A stretch of 64,000 bases of DNA, from the NCBI GenBank assembly GCA_029289095.1, contig JARFUG010000001.1, positions 27,490-91,489 on the forward strand, written 5' to 3'. Position 1 is the first letter of the stretch. Each line of letters opens with the position of its first letter. Both the position numbers and the translations under genes were made by a program. This document shows, piece by piece, positions 61,654-64,000 of this stretch. Source of the stretch: Desulfuromonadales bacterium. Its GTDB lineage: Bacteria > Desulfobacterota > Desulfuromonadia > Desulfuromonadales > JACZKF01. The notes under the pieces are model-generated. The model did not search any database and had not been told where the DNA came from. It worked only from the letters and a program-made list of their open reading frames with translations.

Positions 61654-62364
61654 CTATTCTACCCTTTCCACAAACAGCAGTCGATGACAATGAGGGCAGC
61701 TCTGGATTTCGGTGTTGTGGAAGAGGCTGTTGAAGAGCTGAGGCGGCAGGTGCATGTTGCATCCGAGGCAGGCTCCGTTGCGCGCTTCGACGACGGCAAT
61801 CCCGCCGCGGCGGTCCATCAACTGGCGATAGCGCTTGCGCAGGGAAATCGGAAGTTCCTCGAGCATCGAGTCGCGCTGGGCGCCCTTTTCTCCAAGAGCC
61901 TGATCGCTCTGACCGAGGGCATCGGCGATCTCCGCCTGACGCCCCAAGACTTTTTCGCTCACCTTGGCGAGTTCGGCGCTTTTCTCTTCGCAGTCCTGGT
62001 TGAGGGCGGCGATTTCCTTGTCCTTCTCTGCGATGCGGTCATTGATTTCCTTGTTCGTCTTTTTGGCCGTGTCGATTTCCTTCAGAACGGCAAGGTACTC
62101 CTTCTGGGTCTGGATGGAGGGGAGTCTTCCTTCAGCTTTTCTGACGTTCTCCTGCTCCAGGGCAAGGGCCTGAGCCAACTCGCGCCGTTGTTCCTGCAGA
62201 CGCTGGATCTCTTCGCTCAGAGTATCGACCATTGACTGCACCCTGTCGCGCTCACCCCTGAGGGCTGCATCTTCAGCCTCGAGCTTGCCGCGATGCAGAG
62301 CCATTCGGTTCAGTTCCTGGTCGAGCCCCTGCAGGTTCTTGAGCAGTTGCATTTTTTCTTGCAC
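61654..62364 (-). CDS. C4-type Zn-ribbon coiled-coil protein
   Basis: A 236-residue protein. Residues 5-165 form a long, highly charged coiled coil (GKLEAEDAALRGERDRVQSM and on). The C-terminus is a C4 zinc ribbon, CLGC at about 200-203 and CPHC at about 222-225. It belongs to the CT398-like/DUF164 family, which is conserved next to nif3 in many bacteria and is of unknown function. Here it lies between nif3 and rnpB on the same strand. Confidence 0.85.
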   Translation of the reverse strand: MQEKMQLLKNLQGLDQELNRMALHRGKLEAEDAALRGERDRVQSMVDTLSEEIQRLQEQRRELAQALALEQENVRKAEGRLPSIQTQKEYLAVLKEIDTAKKTNKEINDRIAEKDKEIAALNQDCEEKSAELAKVSEKVLGRQAEIADALGQSDQALGEKGAQRDSMLEELPISLRKRYRQLMDRRGGIAVVEARNGACLGCNMHLPPQLFNSLFHNTEIQSCPHCHRLLFVERVE

Positions 62365-62428
62365 TTTCTAACCTCCCGTTGGTTTCGCGGATACGGCGGT
62401 CTTGCCACCGGAAAAGATGAAGGGGGAG

Positions 62429-63553
62429 TCAGATCGTATGGAACGGATCGGTCTCCCCCTTCAGTTCGATGAATGTGATCGGCAAACCCCTTTTCTGCGC
62501 CTCGGCGCCAAGGGCGGCCGCAATATGCGGCACCATCAGATGTTCGGTGGCGAAATGCCCGGCATCGATGAGGGCCATCCCCTCGGTTTCGGCGCGCCGG
62601 GCGTCATGGTATTTGATGTCGCCGGTGATGAGGAGATCGGCGCCCTGACGGCGCGCCTCGGAATAAAGGGAAGCGCCGCTCCCTCCACACAGGGCAACCT
62701 TGTGCACCTGCCGGTCCTGATCGCCGACAATACGCAGGGACGCCGCCCCGAGAGCTTCCTTGACCTGCCTGGCGAAATCGTGCAGCGGCAGAGGGTGCGG
62801 CAGGCGCCCGATCCTCCCCAACCCGACGTCGGTGCGCCGGTTCTCGAGGGGAATCAGATCGTAGGCGGGCTCCTCGTAGGGATGCGCCTTGAGGAGGCGC
62901 TCTACCGTACGGCCGACGCGATGGCGTGGTACAACGGTTTCCAGGCGGATCTCCGCCGCCCTTTCGAGGCGCCCCTTCTCGCCGAGAAAGGGGTTCGCCT
63001 CGTCGCCCCCACGGAATGTCCCGGTGCCGGGGCTCTGGAAGGAGCACGAGTCGTACTCACCGATATGCCCGGCGCCACTGCGGAAAAGGGCCTTCGCCAC
63101 GCGACCCTCATAGCCGGAAGGGACAAAGACGATGAGCTTGAGCAGATCGGCTTCACCGGCGGCCAGAGGTGCGGCATCCTCGATCCCCAGGCGCCACGCG
63201 AGCCAGTCGTTAAGACCGTTGCGGGCGCAGTCGAGATTGGTGTGGGCGCACAGAACGGCGATACCCTGCTGCACCGCCCGAAAAATAATCCGCCCGGTTT
63301 CGTCGGTGGGCGTCAGTGCCTTCAGAGGCTTGAAGATGAGGGGGTGGTGAGTGAGGATGGCCTGCGCTCCGGTATCTGCGGCTTCCTGAAGCGCCCTCTC
63401 GGAGGGATCGAGGCAGACCAGCACGCCTCTGACCTCGGCGGCGGGGTCCCCCACCTGCAGTCCGACATTGTCCCATGATTCGGCGAGATGGGGGGGGTAG
63501 AGAGCGTGTAGAAGACCCATAAGGTCTTGAATGCGTGCGATTCTTTCCTTCAT
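62429..63553 (-). CDS. Nif3-like dinuclear metal-centre protein
   Basis: The 374-residue protein has the Nif3 halves AESWDNVGLQVGDP, ILTHHPLIFKPLK and HTNLDCARNGLNDWLA with metal ligands in HHP, then a PII-like insert (LLKLIVFVPSGYEGRVAKALF). The C-terminal half contains LITGDIKYHDARRAETEGMALIDAGHFATEH. Members (GTP cyclohydrolase I type 2, YbgI-like) form hexameric rings with dimetal sites; the substrate is unclear. It precedes the Zn-ribbon gene by 64 bases. Confidence 0.88.
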   Translation of the reverse strand: MKERIARIQDLMGLLHALYPPHLAESWDNVGLQVGDPAAEVRGVLVCLDPSERALQEAADTGAQAILTHHPLIFKPLKALTPTDETGRIIFRAVQQGIAVLCAHTNLDCARNGLNDWLAWRLGIEDAAPLAAGEADLLKLIVFVPSGYEGRVAKALFRSGAGHIGEYDSCSFQSPGTGTFRGGDEANPFLGEKGRLERAAEIRLETVVPRHRVGRTVERLLKAHPYEEPAYDLIPLENRRTDVGLGRIGRLPHPLPLHDFARQVKEALGAASLRIVGDQDRQVHKVALCGGSGASLYSEARRQGADLLITGDIKYHDARRAETEGMALIDAGHFATEHLMVPHIAAALGAEAQKRGLPITFIELKGETDPFHTI

Positions 63554-63665
63554 ACAGTTTGACCGGGACGAAAAAGGAGTGCAACTGCGGTGATCGTTGC
63601 ACTCCTCTTGGACTAGGTGACGCGAGAATGAATTGATATGAGTTCTGGACTCATGGTTTCCCGGG

Positions 63666-63741
63666 TGGTGGGCCCACCAGGATTCGAACCTGGGACCGAC
63701 CGGTTATGAGCCGGTGGCTCTACCAACTGAGCTATAGGCCC
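63666..63741 (-). tRNA. tRNA-Ile (CAU, lysidine type)
   Basis: A 76-base tRNA with encoded CCA. The anticodon is CAU (GGCTCATAACC loop). The acceptor stem has C4-G69 and C5-G68, the pairs recognised by TilS, and the anticodon arm matches bacterial tRNA-Ile2 rather than elongator Met. The C34 would be changed to lysidine to read AUA. An elongator tRNA-Met cannot be excluded without a comparison. Confidence 0.75.
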
Positions 63742-63802
63742 GAAAGAAAGACAGAGGGTCAGTGTAAAAATTTGCCGTTCGACTGTCAAGTTTTAAAATC
63801 GG

Positions 63803-63910
63803 TGACTGTTTTAAATCGGTGACTTGTGACTGGTAACTGGTGACCAGGCTGCCGGTCACCAGTCACCAGTCACCAGTCACCAGTCACCAGTCACCAGTCA
63901 CCAGTCACAG
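63803..63910. repeat. Heptamer-repeat hairpin after rpoD
   Basis: In the rpoD direction, eight near-perfect copies of GTGACTG begin 4-10 bases after the stop. After GGCAGCC they turn into about four complementary units (GGTCACC, AGTTACC types). The region ends about 60 bases before the tRNA-Ile. It is the cleanest array in the window. Confidence 0.85.
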
Positions 63911-63914
63911 TTTC

Positions 63915-64000
63915 TCAAGTCTCGACAAAGCCCCGCAGGCGTCTCGCCCGGCTGGGGTGGCGCAGCTTGCGCAGGGCCTTGGCTTCGATCTGGCGGATGC
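63915..64000 (-). CDS. rpoD: RNA polymerase sigma-70 factor RpoD, C-terminal fragment
   Basis: The last 28 codons (IRQIEAKALRKLRHPSRARRL, then RGFVET and stop) are the end of region 4.2 of the primary sigma factor, which contacts the -35 element. The gene enters the window from the right, on the minus strand. Confidence 0.93.
   Translation of the reverse strand, partial: IRQIEAKALRKLRHPSRARRLRGFVET

Noticed and set aside
63854..63910. Possible CRISPR-like array
   Set aside because: The units are 7 bases with no spacers and no cas genes near; it is a simple tandem array.

Overview
The window looks like the chromosome of a GC-rich, nitrogen-fixing, anaerobic or microaerophilic member of the Desulfuromonadales/Geobacterales (Desulfuromonadota). 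The inference rests on gene content and order: nifHDK beside nifB, nifX-like genes, nifV and modABC; the local order rpoD, tRNA-Ile(CAU), nif3, Zn-ribbon gene, rnpB; a rubredoxin-ferredoxin-lipB-lipA-trxB string; and large PAS/hybrid histidine kinases. No rRNA, prophage, complete insertion sequence or CRISPR array was seen.

Layout. 1-5.6 kb: end of nfo, dtd, darP, a secreted Pro/Glu-rich protein, initiator tRNA, a rearranged uppP relic, a small outer-membrane protein, a PHP-kinase fusion and a GNAT protein. 5.6-19.2 kb (mostly minus strand): the nitrogen-fixation region: nifV, a glutamine amidotransferase, a MITE, modCBA, nifB, a RelBE-type module, two NifX-like genes, nif ferredoxin, an HTH/Zn-ribbon regulator and nifKDH. 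19-28 kb: MEKHLA, CsbD, pgeF, rluD, degQ-like protease, HAD phosphatase, elbB, an XRE/S24 regulator and a PKD-cytochrome lipoprotein. 28-38 kb (plus strand): flavoprotein, gltB, rubredoxin, ferredoxin, lipB, lipA, trxB, flavin-binding protein. 38-42.8 kb: two sensor kinases and a stand-alone receiver. 43-52 kb: copD (frameshifted), copC, a hydratase, larA, a SphA-like outer-membrane protein, odhB and odhA. 52-64 kb: DUF2383, lipid kinase, atypical SDR, MASE3 hybrid kinase, Slp lipoprotein, LOG protein, Cys-cluster protein, rnpB, Zn-ribbon coiled coil, nif3, tRNA-Ile and the 3' end of rpoD.

How the genes work together. nifHDK encode Mo-nitrogenase; nifB, the NifX-like proteins and nifV supply FeMo-co precursors and homocitrate; modABC imports molybdate; the ferredoxin supplies electrons or a cofactor-assembly function. 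The nifV, nifB and nifH leaders each carry a recognisable sigma-54 -24/-12 element followed by hairpins and intrinsic terminators. In the nifV leader the two hairpins are textbook ANTAR targets (hexaloops with A1 and G4, the second overlapping the terminator). This fits the NtrC-type plus ANTAR-antitermination scheme known for nif genes in Geobacter (GnfM/GnfR); the regulators themselves are not in the window.

The most unusual pattern is a set of about a dozen intergenic arrays that begin at, inside or just after stop codons. They are built from degenerate tandem 7-mers (sometimes 8- or 10-mers), and several continue into a complementary arm so that they fold as large hairpins. The unit sequence differs at each locus while the period and 3'-end position are conserved. 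In nifV, odhA and rluD the array forms the last codons of the gene.
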